From: JAICMB01 sp035295125 | GTDB lineage: Bacteria > Acidobacteriota > Terriglobia > Bryobacterales > Bryobacteraceae | Length of the DNA: 64,000 nt | Direction: 5' to 3' | NCBI GenBank assembly: GCA_035295125.1 | Contig: DATGJP010000008.1 | Span: forward strand, 62,001 to 126,000 | Shown: positions 52,898 to 61,552 of the stretch, one piece after another | Layout: every line of letters starts with the position of its first letter | How positions within the stretch are numbered: the first letter of the stretch is position 1 | Made by a program: the position numbers and the translations under genes | The notes under the pieces: model-generated | What the model was told of the DNA's origin: nothing | Seen by the model: only the letters and a program-made list of their open reading frames with translations | The model's database searches: none

Positions 52898-55006
52898 ATG
52901 AAAACGAATACCCTGTTGGCGTTTCTCACCGGGTGTCTTTGTCTGATGCCCATTGCATCGGGCCAGTACAAACCGAAAGACACGGAATGGCCCAGCTATA
53001 CCGCCGATACACGAGGCAGCCGCTATCGGCCGCTCGATCAGATCAACGCCGGGAACTTTGGCAAGCTCGAAGTTGCGTGGCGGTTTAAGACCGACAGCAT
53101 CGGCAATCGGCCCGAGTACAAGCTCGAAGGCACGCCGCTGATGGTCAATGGGGTTTTGTACGCAACAGCCGGTTCGCGGCGGGCCGCAATTGCGCTCGAC
53201 GCGGAGACTGGTGAACTGCTGTGGGTCCACGGCGAGCGCGAAGGCGCGCGCGGGGCGGCGGCTCCCCGGCAGCTTTCGGGTCGCGGGTTGGCGTATTGGT
53301 CGGACGGCAAGGACGAGCGCATCTTCTATGTCACCCCGGGATACCGGCTGGTGGCTCTGGATGCGAAGACCGGCGCTAAGATTTCGAGTTTTGGCGAGAA
53401 CGGCATGGTCGATCTGAAGCTGAACGACGATCAGACGATCATGCCGGACCTGACGACGGGCGAGATCGGGTTGCAGTCGGCGCCTGTGGTTGCGAAAGAT
53501 ACCGTCATCGTCGGCGCGGCGTTCCGCGAGGGCATGACGCCGAAGAGCATGAAGAACAACAAGGGTTACGTCCGCGGCTTCGATGTTCGCACGGGTAAGC
53601 GCCTTTGGATCTTCCACACGATTCCGAAAAAGGGCGAATACGGGTACGACACCTGGGAGAACGGCTCGGCAGAGTACACGGGCAACACGGGCGTTTGGAC
53701 GCAGATCTCGGTTGACGAAGAGGCGGGATTGGTTTATTTGCCTGTGGAGTCTCCCACGGGCGATTACTACGGTGGGCATCGGCCGGGGAACGACCTGTAC
53801 GGCGAGAGCCTGGTGTGCGTCGATCTGAAGACCGGGCAGCGCAAGTGGCACTTCCAACTGGTGCATCATCCGCTCTGGGACATGGACATCTCGTCGGCTC
53901 CGATTCTCGCGGATATCAACGTGGACGGGAAGGCGATTAAGGCTGTCGCGCAGCCGACCAAGCAGGGGTTCCTTTACGTGTTCGATCGCATCACCGGCAA
54001 ACCGGTCTGGCCGATTGAAGAGCGCCCGGTTGAGGTGGGAAGTGTGCCCGGCGAGTGGTATTCGAAGACGCAGCCTTTCCCGACGAAGCCTCCGGCTTAT
54101 GCGCGGAACGGCGTCACTCCGGATGTGCTGATCGACTTCACGCCGGCGATGCACGACCAGGCATTGACCATTGTGTCGAAGTACAAGATCGGTCCCGTTT
54201 TCACACCGCCGGTAGCGAGCAGCACGACCGGTCCGCTGGCGACGCTGACGCTCGGCACGGCGGGTGGTGGTACGAACTGGCCGGGCGGGTCTTACGATCC
54301 GGAGACGCACACGGTTTACGCTTACGCCTGTAATTCATGTCTTGCGCCGATCGGCCTGATGCCGGCTCCGAAGGACATTTCGGATATGAACTACATTTCG
54401 GGCTTGGCTGGAATGCCGGTGCGGATTGCTCGTGGTCCCGGAGAGAATGCGGGTGCGGATTCACCGCTGCCGTCGCGGGCTCCGGTTCCTGCCGCTCCGC
54501 GTGAGTCTTCGCCGTCCGCTGCCGCCGCTGGCCGGGCTGGTTTGACCGTGAATGGTCTGCCGCTGATCAAGCCGCCGTACTCGACCATCACGGCGATCAA
54601 CCTGGATCACGGCGACATCGTTTGGCAGGTGCCGCACGGCGAGACTCCGGACAACATTCGCAACAACCCGGCGCTCAAGGGGATTGATATCGGGACCACC
54701 GGGCAGAGCGGGTACAACATCGGCACGCTGGTGACGAAGACGTTGGTCATCGCGGGCGACGGAGCCGTGACGACTACCGATAAGCACCCTCGCGGGGCGA
54801 TGCTGCGCGCTTATGACAAGTCCACGGGCAAGGAAGTGGGGGCGGTTTTGATGCCGGCCCCGCAGAGTGGCTCGCCGATGACGTACATGGTCCACGGCAA
54901 GCAGTACATCGTGGTCGCGGTGAGCGGCGGTCCGTACTCGGGTGAGTATCTGGCTTTCACGCTGCCGGGTGAAGCAGGTTCCGATAGCGCGGGAGCACAG
55001 CAGTAG
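52898..55006 (+). CDS. exported PQQ-dependent dehydrogenase (quinoprotein)
   Basis: A 702-residue soluble-type quinoprotein with signal peptide (LLAFLTGCLCLMPIASGQ). The PQQ propeller starts at WPSYTADTRGSRYRPLDQIN, and typical blades follow: AIALDAETGELLWVH, YRLVALDAKTGAKI, DVRTGKRLWIFHTIPKKGE, VCVDLKTGQRKWHFQLVHH, WDMDISSAPILADI (ligand residues), and GNxxxATDKHP-like VTTTDKHPRGAMLRAYD. An insert at about residues 475-545 contains YACNSCLAPIGL and a proline/alanine-rich stretch. The family oxidises alcohols or sugars and passes electrons to cytochrome c; such a cytochrome is encoded immediately after it (start one base after this stop). The substrate is not known. Confidence 0.9.
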   Translation: MKTNTLLAFLTGCLCLMPIASGQYKPKDTEWPSYTADTRGSRYRPLDQINAGNFGKLEVAWRFKTDSIGNRPEYKLEGTPLMVNGVLYATAGSRRAAIALDAETGELLWVHGEREGARGAAAPRQLSGRGLAYWSDGKDERIFYVTPGYRLVALDAKTGAKISSFGENGMVDLKLNDDQTIMPDLTTGEIGLQSAPVVAKDTVIVGAAFREGMTPKSMKNNKGYVRGFDVRTGKRLWIFHTIPKKGEYGYDTWENGSAEYTGNTGVWTQISVDEEAGLVYLPVESPTGDYYGGHRPGNDLYGESLVCVDLKTGQRKWHFQLVHHPLWDMDISSAPILADINVDGKAIKAVAQPTKQGFLYVFDRITGKPVWPIEERPVEVGSVPGEWYSKTQPFPTKPPAYARNGVTPDVLIDFTPAMHDQALTIVSKYKIGPVFTPPVASSTTGPLATLTLGTAGGGTNWPGGSYDPETHTVYAYACNSCLAPIGLMPAPKDISDMNYISGLAGMPVRIARGPGENAGADSPLPSRAPVPAAPRESSPSAAAAGRAGLTVNGLPLIKPPYSTITAINLDHGDIVWQVPHGETPDNIRNNPALKGIDIGTTGQSGYNIGTLVTKTLVIAGDGAVTTTDKHPRGAMLRAYDKSTGKEVGAVLMPAPQSGSPMTYMVHGKQYIVVAVSGGPYSGEYLAFTLPGEAGSDSAGAQQ

Positions 55007-55435
55007 ATGCTGCGCACTGCGTTTAACTTCGTTTTGGCGGTGGGCTTGGTTTCGGTTTTGGTTGCGCAGGAATCCCGGTCGGTTTGGGATGGCGTTTACA
55101 CAAGCGATCAGGCCAAGCATGGCAAGGAGTTGTATACGAAGCAATGCGCCGGGTGCCACGGTGAGTCGTTGACGGGGGGCGAATCCGCTCCCCCGTTGGC
55201 GGGTGGAGAGTTTCTTTCTAATTGGAACGGTCTGAGCGTGGGGGAATTGTTTGAGCGGATCCGGACGACGATGCCGCTAAATAATCCGCGGTCGCTAAGC
55301 CGGGAGATGAATGCGGATATTCTGGCGTTCATGTTCAGCGTGAATGAGTTTCCTGCGGGAAAGACGGCCATGCCGAACGATGCGGAGACGTTGAAGCACA
55401 TTCAGATCGACATGGTTAAGCCGGAGAAGAAGTAG
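55007..55435 (+). CDS. small exported c-type cytochrome
   Basis: A 142-residue periplasmic cytochrome. After the signal peptide (TAFNFVLAVGLVSVLVAQ) the heme motif CAGCH stands in GKELYTKQCAGCHGESL, and the distal Met ligand could be in TTMPLNNPRS. DILAFMFSVNEFPAG is the closing helix of the fold. It starts directly after the dehydrogenase stop with no gap, so it is the likely electron acceptor of that enzyme. It is the last gene of the operon. Confidence 0.9.
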   Translation: MLRTAFNFVLAVGLVSVLVAQESRSVWDGVYTSDQAKHGKELYTKQCAGCHGESLTGGESAPPLAGGEFLSNWNGLSVGELFERIRTTMPLNNPRSLSREMNADILAFMFSVNEFPAGKTAMPNDAETLKHIQIDMVKPEKK

Positions 55436-55446
55436 GCGGCCTTGGA

Positions 55447-55484
55447 GGATTACAAATCCGCCGCAGGCTGCAAGCCTGCCTTAC
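55447..55484 (-). repeat. family 2 paired-hairpin repeat, copy 2
   Basis: On the minus strand it reads GTAAGGCAGGCT-TGC-AGCCTGC and then GGATT-TGT-AATCC. Compared with copy 1, the pair GGTT/AACC has become GGCT/AGCC, a compensatory change that keeps the stem. Its TAA in the second hairpin is the stop codon of the ankyrin gene. Confidence 0.8.
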
Positions 55485-57234
55485 GAGCCCAGGCTCGGGG
55501 TGTCGCCCAGGGTTCGGCGTCCGGTTCGTCGATGGGCGCTCCTCGCGCGATCAAAAGATCAACAAGTTTGCGGCGGCCCCAACGGCAGGCGTAGCCTAGC
55601 GGCGTAGACTTTAGCAGGTCGTCGCGCAAATCGAGCCGGGCGCCGTGATCGATCAGAGCCGCGGCGAATCGGGCACGTTCCTCGTCGGAAACCGCGCCTC
55701 GATATGCGGCCGCAAAGTGCAGAGCGGTTTGACCGTACCGAGTCACGTTGGGGTCAATGCCGCGCTCCAGCAGGATTTCCATGCACTTATGATGGCCTTC
55801 GTTTGCGGCAGATTTCGCCCCTCGGATGGGCTGTATGATGACCCAGTGCCAGCTTGGGTCGGCGGGAGGCCAGTCGAGACGGGGCAGCGCCAACTCGAGA
55901 ATTTCGGGGCAGCCGTGGTCGGCGGCGGAGATCACAAACTCGCGCGCAAGCGATTCGGATGGGTCCTCGGCCAGAAAGCGCCTGGCCAGTTCCACATCGT
56001 GTAACTCGGCGATCATGTAAGGCTGCGGTCTTGCGCCGCGCTCCAGCAGGAGGCGTTTGACCGATTCGTCCTCATGATGCCAGGCGTTGCGGAGGGGCCA
56101 TCCGGAAGCGTAGACGTTCGCGTTGGGGTCGGCGCCGCGATCGAGAAGTAGTCGCGTGATTTCGAGGTTTCCATCCAGGGCGGCGTGCCAGAGGGGCATG
56201 CCCCAGCTTGGGGTCGGCTCCTCCAGCTCTTCGAGCGTAATTCGCTCGTCGACATCGGCTCCGAGGTCAAGCAAAAGCGCCACGATTTCTGCATGCCCGT
56301 GCCTCGCCGCGAGCGTGACGAGACCTCCCTCGGGGCTGATTTCCAGGAGGAGGTTGGAGTCGGCGAGGATCAACTCGCGGACGCGCTCAGTGTTGGCGAG
56401 GGCGACTGCTGCACGGACAGTGAGTTCGGCGCCGTGGTCGAGGAGCAGTTGCGCGATAGCTGGAAAACTGGGAACGGCAGCCAGGGCGGCGCGGTCAAGC
56501 GGCGTCAGGCCGCGGAGATCGGGTTTGCGAATGTTGGCTCGCCGTTCGAGCAGCCAGGCCGTGAGTTCGGCATTGCCCGCCTCAGCCGCGATGTGCAGCG
56601 GCGTCGCACCCTGGCGGTCGCAGGCTTGAATCATTGACAGATCCTTTTGGAGGAGGCTCTTCGCCGTCTCGGCGTCGCCCCGCGCGATGGCGGCGTTGAT
56701 GCGGTCCTGAACCGGCGAGATAGTCGCGTTGGGACAACTGTTCTCTTCGCGGCGTAAACGCTCCTCTTCCTCGATCACCGCGACCACGTCGTGATACTCG
56801 CGTTCCTTCGCTATGGTCAGCGCCGAGGTTGCGTCGCGATGGGGATAAATCCCCTTGTGAGCGTCGGCACCCCATTCCATCAGCAGGCGCACCATGGGCA
56901 CGTCTCTCCGCAGTACGGCGAAATGCAGGGCGCGGTGTTCGTTGGTCGCGGCCAGGTCCATGCCGATAAGCTCGGGGCGCGAGGTAAGCATGGTTCGAAC
57001 GGAAGCAAGATCGCCGGATTTCACCGCCTCCGCCAGGTTCGCGACATTCACGCCGTCGACGAAGGCCTTTAATTTTGGCCAGCTTTCAAATCCATAAGAA
57101 CGTGCCAGGATTCGTTGGGCGTCGTGGAGCGCGAAGGGAATGGCGGGTTCTTCGGAGCGGTGCCGTTCCAGCAGCTCTTTGGCTTGCTTGCGCAAGTGCT
57201 CCAGGTTGGGTTGCGGCGGCAGGCGGCGTGTCAC
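55450..57234 (-). CDS. ankyrin-repeat protein
   Basis: A 594-residue soluble protein without signal peptide. It opens with a helical segment (NLEHLRKQAKELLERHRSEE) and a conserved FALHDAQRILARSYGFESWPKLKAFV, then about twelve ankyrin repeats such as GATPLHIAAEAGNAELTAWL, GLTPLDRAALAAVPSFPAI and QTALHFAAAYRGAVS. The N-terminal module is common in acidobacterial and related ankyrin proteins. A protein-binding role is expected. The last residues, AGLQPAADL, and the stop are encoded by a family 2 repeat, so the native C-terminus was probably a little different. The gene converges with the redox operon. Confidence 0.88.
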   Translation of the reverse strand: MTRRLPPQPNLEHLRKQAKELLERHRSEEPAIPFALHDAQRILARSYGFESWPKLKAFVDGVNVANLAEAVKSGDLASVRTMLTSRPELIGMDLAATNEHRALHFAVLRRDVPMVRLLMEWGADAHKGIYPHRDATSALTIAKEREYHDVVAVIEEEERLRREENSCPNATISPVQDRINAAIARGDAETAKSLLQKDLSMIQACDRQGATPLHIAAEAGNAELTAWLLERRANIRKPDLRGLTPLDRAALAAVPSFPAIAQLLLDHGAELTVRAAVALANTERVRELILADSNLLLEISPEGGLVTLAARHGHAEIVALLLDLGADVDERITLEELEEPTPSWGMPLWHAALDGNLEITRLLLDRGADPNANVYASGWPLRNAWHHEDESVKRLLLERGARPQPYMIAELHDVELARRFLAEDPSESLAREFVISAADHGCPEILELALPRLDWPPADPSWHWVIIQPIRGAKSAANEGHHKCMEILLERGIDPNVTRYGQTALHFAAAYRGAVSDEERARFAAALIDHGARLDLRDDLLKSTPLGYACRWGRRKLVDLLIARGAPIDEPDAEPWATPRAWARKAGLQPAADL

Positions 57235-57409
57235 GTTGTCAGACTCGTTCAGGTCGGTGGGCTCTGCCCTACCCGAGGAGTACGGGGGCGTCCGACACGC
57301 CAGTTTTCAATATAGCAACAGGGACTGCGTGCAAAGTCTTTCAGGCGAGCGCTAGCCATTCTTCTGTCCGTTCGCGCCCCTCAATACAAAGGACAGGAGA
57401 AAAGAAAAC

Positions 57410-58774
57410 ATGGTTGCCGAAAAGAGCTTGGTTGAGGAAAGACGCAACACCCAGAGGATCTCCAGCGTTCGCACCCTGGATTGCGTCAGCGTGACCGTAA
57501 CAGCTCAAGCACCCGGCCGGCGTGATCCCGAGGCGCGGAATGCGCGCAGGCGGACCGCGGCTGTCGTGCTGGCAGGCTTCTGTGCCTTCACAACAATGTT
57601 TGCACCCCAACCGCTGTTGCCCCTGTTAGCGCGTTCGTTCGGCGTCACGCCCGCGATGATCAGCCTGATCGTGACGGTCTCGACTCTCGCCGTGGCGTTC
57701 GCCGCACCGCTCGCCGGCGTGTTGGCTGACCGTTTCGGCCGGAAGCGGGTCATTGTTCCTGCGGCTTTTCTGCTGGCGATTCCCACGCTGCTCGCCGCCA
57801 CCTCGTCGGGCTTTTCGCAGATCCTCTTCTGGCGGTTCCTGCAGGGCGTTTTCACCCCGGGAATCTTCGCCGTAACCATCGCCTATATCAATGAGGAGTG
57901 GGAATCCGGCGCCGGCGCCGCTATCGCAGCCTATGTCACGGGAACGGTGCTCGGCGGCTTTTGCGGGCGGCTCCTGTCCGCCCTGGTAGCGTCCCATTTT
58001 TCCTGGCGTTGGGCCTTCGTCGTTCTCGGCTGTTTGAACCTGTTAGGGGCGCTGGCGATCCGGGCATGGTTGCCGGAGGGCCGCCGTTTTGTCCCTTCGC
58101 GGCGGACTGGCTCGGTAGCACGTGCCATGGGGAAACACCTTCGCAATCCGCGTTTGCTGGCGGCTTATGCCGTGTCCTTTTGCATCATGTTCACGCAGCT
58201 CGGGACCTTCACGTACATCAATTTCTACCTGTCCGCTAAGCCATTCTCGATGTCGACCAGCGCTCTGGGATTCCTCTTCCTGGTTTACCTGCTCGGCGCA
58301 GTTGTGACGCCGCGCGCCGGCAAATGGATCGATCGCCGCGGCCACCGTTTTGCCCTCGTGACGGCCTTCCTGGGTGCTACGGTCGGCATCGCACTCACTT
58401 TGATTCACAGCGTTCCGATGATCGTGCTGGGCCTGGCCCTCTGCTGCACGGGCGTCTTTGTCGCGAATTCGGCGGGTTCGAGCTATGTAGGCACTGCGGC
58501 GCGTGAGGATCGGGCCGCGGCCGTGGGCCTGTACGTAACGTTCTACTACCTGGGTGGAACCGCCGGCTCCGCGGTTCCTGGTCACTTCTGGGCGGCGGGC
58601 GGCTGGTCCGCGTGCGTGGCCCTGATCATCGCCGTTCAGTTGTTGACTATCGCCGTGGCGGTGCTTTACTGGCGCCCCGCAGCCAAACTGGCGGGTCCCG
58701 CGCCGATGACGGCAAAGCTGCGGATGCATACTCGGGTCTTAGTTAACCCTTCTTCCACGATGCGGGCGGCGTAG
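57410..58774 (+). CDS. MFS transporter (YnfM-like)
   Basis: A 454-residue major facilitator with twelve hydrophobic segments. The family loop 2-3 motif is GVLADRFGRKRVIVPAAF, and a second related one is GKWIDRRGHRFALV between the halves. Helix 1 (AAVVLAGFCAFTTMFAPQPLLPLL) and the following LLARSFGVTPAMISLIVTVS place it near the YnfM/arabinose-efflux branch. Substrate unknown; efflux of a small molecule is most likely. An AGGAG about 57393 precedes ATG 57410. The N-terminal 45 residues are polar and cytoplasmic. It has no visible operon partner. Confidence 0.9.
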   Translation: MVAEKSLVEERRNTQRISSVRTLDCVSVTVTAQAPGRRDPEARNARRRTAAVVLAGFCAFTTMFAPQPLLPLLARSFGVTPAMISLIVTVSTLAVAFAAPLAGVLADRFGRKRVIVPAAFLLAIPTLLAATSSGFSQILFWRFLQGVFTPGIFAVTIAYINEEWESGAGAAIAAYVTGTVLGGFCGRLLSALVASHFSWRWAFVVLGCLNLLGALAIRAWLPEGRRFVPSRRTGSVARAMGKHLRNPRLLAAYAVSFCIMFTQLGTFTYINFYLSAKPFSMSTSALGFLFLVYLLGAVVTPRAGKWIDRRGHRFALVTAFLGATVGIALTLIHSVPMIVLGLALCCTGVFVANSAGSSYVGTAAREDRAAAVGLYVTFYYLGGTAGSAVPGHFWAAGGWSACVALIIAVQLLTIAVAVLYWRPAAKLAGPAPMTAKLRMHTRVLVNPSSTMRAA

Positions 58775-58843
58775 GTTGAGTGAGTTCCGATATTGGGCGG
58801 GTAAATGATTCAACGTTTTAACCTTGTCATGGAGGCCGGAACT

Positions 58844-58891
58844 GGCGGTTTGAAACCCGCATTCACCACTTGGAAACGCCTCCTGCCTTAC
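58844..58891 (-). repeat. family 2-like repeat, variant copy 3
   Basis: On the minus strand it begins GTAAGGCAGGAGGCG, as the other family 2 copies begin GTAAGGCAGG, and ends with the stem GCGGGTTTCAAACCGC. The first hairpin is lost or changed. It lies just upstream of the J-like gene. Confidence 0.5.
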
Positions 58892-58951
58892 CTCACCGAG
58901 TCTTGTCCCTGCTCTATCCCACCGATTCTGTCGATATGTCGGAAAGGACCA

Positions 58952-59581
58952 ATGTCAGCACCTTTAGCCGGAAAATTCCAGGATCATTACGAAGTGCTCG
59001 GGATCGAGCCAGCGTCGAGTTCCGAGACAATCCAGGCAGCTTACGCCAAGCTTGCCAAGAAGTATCATCCGAACAATACGGAGACCGGTGACAAGGAGAA
59101 ATTCGAGTCGGTGAACCTTGCCTATGAGGTTCTGTCAGACCCCTTATTGCGGCAGGAATTCGACAAGGTCAAGGGCGTCAACGTAGAGGAAGGCGGACCG
59201 AGATTCAGCGGCCTGGAATTTTTCGAAGCGCTCGGGCGTGAAGCAGTGATGCGTTCGGCGCTGCTATGCCTGCTTTATGACCGGCGCCGCACAAAGCCGC
59301 ATACGCCGAGCCTTTCGGTGCGCCACGTCGAAGGCATGATCGAGGCAACAAGCGAGGAATTGGCTTCGTCCTTGTGGTATCTGAAGCAGCGGAATCTCGT
59401 GCGCGCCGATGACAAGAGCAGCCTGCACATTACGGTCGACGGGATGGATTTTCTGGAGAAGCACGCTCCCGCGCCGGAAGCGGTCATGCCGCTGTTTAAG
59501 AAAGCGGCTTTGGCGGCTCAGAAGCCTGCAGCGCCGGAGTCTGTGCGGAGTGTCATGGCCCGGGCCGTGGCAAGAAAATGA
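58952..59581 (+). CDS. J-domain-like protein with winged-helix C-terminus
   Basis: From ATG 58952 (MSAPLAGKFQDHYEVLGIEP) the product is 209 residues; the longer frame to 58805 lies in a repeat. The first 75 residues are a J domain: HYEVLGIEPASSSETIQAAY, then KKYHPNN and ESVNLAYEVLSDPLLRQEFD. The essential HPD is HPN here (codons 59066-59074), so stimulation of DnaK is doubtful. After a short linker, RSALLCLLYDRRR to LHITVDGMDFLEKHAP has the helix-helix-wing pattern of a winged helix. A DNA- or protein-binding regulator is more likely than a chaperone partner. No dnaK or grpE is nearby. Confidence 0.8.
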   Translation: MSAPLAGKFQDHYEVLGIEPASSSETIQAAYAKLAKKYHPNNTETGDKEKFESVNLAYEVLSDPLLRQEFDKVKGVNVEEGGPRFSGLEFFEALGREAVMRSALLCLLYDRRRTKPHTPSLSVRHVEGMIEATSEELASSLWYLKQRNLVRADDKSSLHITVDGMDFLEKHAPAPEAVMPLFKKAALAAQKPAAPESVRSVMARAVARK

Positions 59582-59699
59582 AGAATGTCGGCTCAAGGCC
59601 GATGCACTCAGTTTTGCCACAGGGACGACTCGTTGAGAGCCGGCCCCACGTGGAGTTTGTCGCCTTCCAAATTTCAAATCTGCGATAGCGAGAAAACGC

Positions 59700-59738
59700 T
59701 TGCGCCTGACGTTACGTCAGACCTTAGTATGGGCGTGA
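59700..59738 (+). promoter_or_regulatory. MerR-type promoter with 19-bp spacer and internal operator
   Basis: TTGCGC at 59700-59705 and TAGTAT at 59725-59730 are separated by 19 bases, the over-long spacer of MerR-regulated promoters. The perfect inverted repeat CTGACGT-T-ACGTCAG fills 59706-59720 between them. Transcription would begin about 59737, at or just before ATG 59738, predicting a leaderless or nearly leaderless, self-regulated mRNA. Confidence 0.8.
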
Positions 59739-60478
59739 TGTACCAGGCGCAAGAGTTTGCCAAACAAACCGGAGTTACGGTCCGGACTCTACATCACTAC
59801 GATCAACTCGGGCTGCTGAAACCCAGCGCGCGGTCGGAGGCGGGATATCGCCTCTACGGCGAGCGGGATTTTGCGCGGCTGGAGCAGATCGTGGCGTTGA
59901 AGTTTGTCGGCCTGTCGCTGCGGGAGATTCGAAAGCTGCTGAGCGGGAAAGCGGTCGATCTCGTGACCGCCCTGCGCATCCAACGCAACGCCATTGCGGC
60001 GAAGCGGCGGCGATTGGATCAGGCTTTGGAGGCCATCGAGAGTGCGGAGCATATGCTCGCGCGTTTGAATGGCGGTGCGCCGGACTGGAGTGCGTTCGCA
60101 AAAATTATCGAGGTGATCAATATGCAAGATACAGAATGGACGAAGAAATATTACTCCGAAGAGGCACGCGCGGCCATTGCGGAGCGGCAGGTTCCACAGC
60201 ACGTCATCGAGCAGGGGCAGCGGGATTGGGCGGAACTGATTCCGAAGGTGGAGGATGCGGTGGCGCGCGGGATTACTCCGGACAGCGAGGAGGCTCAGGC
60301 TTTGGCGGCGCGATGGTCGGAGTTGCTTCGCGGATTCACGGGCGGAAATCCGGAGGTCCAAAAGGGGCTCAACAAGTTTTACGCAGATGCGGCGAACTGG
60401 CCTTCGACGTTCAAGAAGCCGTATAGCGATGCGGCCGGAGCTTTGATGTGCGAGGCGATGAAGATCGCGAAGCGCTAA
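59738..60478 (+). CDS. MerR-family regulator with TipAS-like ligand domain
   Basis: ATG 59738 (MYQAQEFAKQTGVTVRTLHH) gives 246 residues; an in-frame ATG at 59729 and a longer frame to 59585 both lie in or before the promoter, so the downstream start is preferred. The MerR helix-turn-helix and wing are clear (VTVRTLHHYDQLGLLKPSAR, GYRLYGERDFARLEQI), followed by a coiled-coil dimer helix. From about residue 130, WTKKYYSEEARAAIAERQ and LNKFYADAANWPSTFKKPY match the TipAS domain, which captures thiopeptide-like or other multidrug ligands. The regulator probably activates its own gene and perhaps an efflux gene elsewhere. The membrane-protein gene that follows is on the other strand. Confidence 0.9.
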   Translation: MYQAQEFAKQTGVTVRTLHHYDQLGLLKPSARSEAGYRLYGERDFARLEQIVALKFVGLSLREIRKLLSGKAVDLVTALRIQRNAIAAKRRRLDQALEAIESAEHMLARLNGGAPDWSAFAKIIEVINMQDTEWTKKYYSEEARAAIAERQVPQHVIEQGQRDWAELIPKVEDAVARGITPDSEEAQALAARWSELLRGFTGGNPEVQKGLNKFYADAANWPSTFKKPYSDAAGALMCEAMKIAKR

Positions 60479-60481
60479 TCG

Positions 60482-61552
60482 TCACTTGAGCGAATCCAGT
60501 TCTTCCTGGATCTGGCGGGCAGCCCGCTTGCCTTGGATGGCCAGAAAGAACGACCAGAGGATTGCGAGAGCGGTAAAGGGGGCAATGTTCATCCAGATGA
60601 CGGGGTCTGAGCGTTCCAGCGGAAAGCGGAGCGCAAAGGCCAGCAGCGCCAGGAGCATCGGCCCACCGTACCACGAAGATATATTGTGAAGCGCGTCGCG
60701 CTGTTGTTGGAGCTGCGCCTTATAGGCTTCGAGCGACTGTCCGCGGGGAAGACGCTTTCGAAAGAGCCGGTACATTACGTATGCGGCGGAGACGAGCATC
60801 AAGGCGCCCGAAGCGCGATCGATCACGGCGCGATCGGCAACCGCCCGGCAGCCCATCGCGGTCACGAATAAGGCGCCGACCAGAAATACTGCGTTCTTAC
60901 GCCGAGTGTTTCTTTGCAGTTCCTGGGAGCGGCGGCTGATATCGTCGGACGGTTTAGGCGGACCGCCGGCTGTCTCCATGTCGTCGATTGTGTGTCGTAC
61001 GGGGTCGAAGGCGAGACGGAGGGCCGAAACCAAAAGCAGGCTGAGTCCGCCACCGGCAATCATGATGCGGAATGGAAGCGCCATTTCGGGGTCGACGAGC
61101 CGGAGCAATGCCTGCAAAAGGAAGGCGAACGCTACCGCCATGAGAGCATCCCAGGCAGGGCTTTCTTTCCGGCGAGGGCCGGGTAGCGCGTAGGCATCGC
61201 GAAGGACGAGCGCTATAACGGCCGCGGCAGTGGGAATGGCAAGCCGCATCAGACCGGAGTTTTCGGTGAGGAACGAGAGATCGGCGAAACGCGTCGCGGC
61301 GGCCAGAAACGCCACGTAAATCGCGCAGGCTTGTGCCAGCAGAAGGCTGGGCGCCGCGGTCCGCCGAATGCGGCTGGCAATAATCAGCGGCACGGCGCGA
61401 AGTGCGTCCCAGACGTACTCGGGACCGGACCGGTAGCGCTCGGCGAGATCGCCGAGAACGTGCTCGCGGCAAGCCGGCGGAATCAGCAGCCCGATGATCG
61501 TCTCGATTACTTTGGACGGACCGGGTTCCATTTTGGGCGGCGTGGATTCCAT
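60482..61552 (-). CDS. membrane protein with permease-prefix-like N-terminus, PadR-linked
   Basis: A 356-residue protein. Its N-terminal part, LLIPPACREHVLGDLAERYR, resembles the prefix domain that precedes many acidobacterial MacB-like permeases, but no permease domain follows. Instead there are about eight hydrophobic segments (LLLAQACAIYVAFLAAATRF, MLLALLAFALRFPLERSDP) and a polar middle region. Its start overlaps the PadR gene by 46 bases; the shared minus-strand order PadR then this gene is usual for PadR-controlled membrane systems. Function unknown. ATG 61531 is an alternative start. Confidence 0.7.
   Translation of the reverse strand: MESTPPKMEPGPSKVIETIIGLLIPPACREHVLGDLAERYRSGPEYVWDALRAVPLIIASRIRRTAAPSLLLAQACAIYVAFLAAATRFADLSFLTENSGLMRLAIPTAAAVIALVLRDAYALPGPRRKESPAWDALMAVAFAFLLQALLRLVDPEMALPFRIMIAGGGLSLLLVSALRLAFDPVRHTIDDMETAGGPPKPSDDISRRSQELQRNTRRKNAVFLVGALFVTAMGCRAVADRAVIDRASGALMLVSAAYVMYRLFRKRLPRGQSLEAYKAQLQQQRDALHNISSWYGGPMLLALLAFALRFPLERSDPVIWMNIAPFTALAILWSFFLAIQGKRAARQIQEELDSLK

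Noticed and set aside
52853..54310. minus-strand open frame of 485 residues opposite the PQQ dehydrogenase
   Set aside because: The plus-strand quinoprotein is clear; the antisense frame is arginine-rich with no recognisable family.
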